This document shows, in pieces, positions 15,498 through 15,573 of a stretch of 15,573 bases of DNA; the stretch's first letter is position 1; each line of letters begins with the position of its first letter. The stretch lies in assembly GCF_036906915.1 (NCBI RefSeq), contig NZ_JBAKHX010000120.1, forward strand, positions 1 to 15,573. Reading direction: 5' to 3'. The stretch comes from Phytohabitans sp036906915. Lineage in GTDB: Bacteria; Actinomycetota; Actinomycetes; Mycobacteriales; Micromonosporaceae. Under the pieces are notes generated by a model that saw only the letters and a list, made by a program, of their open reading frames with translations, had not been told where the DNA came from and made no database searches. Both the position numbers and the translations under genes were made by a program.

Positions 15498-15573
15498 CGC
15501 CGATCAAGGAGAAGTCCGTCGATCAAGGGCGAATGCACGTGGAAATGAGATCGAACCACGTGCGTTTGCCCTT
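15498..15573 (-). repeat. Palindromic element, copy D (inverted relative to C, cut by window end)
   Basis: The reverse complement of this segment is nearly identical to copy C through both inner arms and the ggttcgatct loop. The left end (near 15498) is a diverged terminal repeat. The window stops about eight or nine bases before the expected right terminal repeat. Confidence 0.88.

Overview
The window is very GC-rich, densely coded DNA from an actinobacterium. The gene content points to Micromonosporaceae or a close relative: an ettA / hotdog thioesterase / hypothetical operon, a cobC-like aminotransferase beside cobT and a CysG-type cobA, an OtsA gene next to an OtsB-GH15 fusion, a YbjN protein, and families of GC-rich palindromic repeats. 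The family assignment is an inference; no rRNA, tRNA or plasmid marker is present to test it. The genes are ordinary chromosomal functions. The unusual content lies in the intergenic DNA.

Layout. 1-116 is a palindromic repeat (R1) that runs into the start of a GNAT acetyltransferase gene (112-681, +). 682-1158 separates this gene from the convergent class A penicillin-binding protein (1159-3285, -). It holds one GC-rich hairpin behind each gene and two inverted copies (A, B) of an 86-bp palindromic element. Divergent from the PBP, cobC, cobT and cobA (3395-6728, +) form a tightly overlapping cobalamin/siroheme operon. It meets the trehalose genes tail to tail at 6725-6728, where both stop codons share one CTAG. 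The trehalose pair on the minus strand is otsA (9457-10851) followed by an OtsB-GH15 fusion (6725-9310); a second copy (R2) of the 116-bp repeat fills the junction between them.

Divergent from otsA is a small membrane-anchored protein (10934-11482, +). Then come ettA, a hotdog thioesterase and a conserved-looking hypothetical (11595-14315, +, all overlapping), and a YbjN-domain protein (14447-15040, +). 15041-15573 contains no gene. It holds a hairpin, an 18-bp tandem repeat, and inverted copies C and D of the 86-bp element; D is cut by the window end.

How the parts fit. CobC should make the aminopropanol phosphate linker, CobT activates dimethylbenzimidazole, and CobA carries the branch from uroporphyrinogen III to precorrin-2 and sirohydrochlorin. 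OtsA makes trehalose 6-phosphate; the fusion protein can dephosphorylate it and may also hydrolyse the trehalose. EttA acts on the ribosome. The main discovery candidates are: (1) the 86-bp element, found as head-to-head pairs downstream of genes, each copy oriented the same way relative to its upstream gene; (2) the 116-bp repeat, whose 27-bp stem carries a Shine-Dalgarno sequence and start codon and sits exactly on start/stop codons of neighbouring genes.
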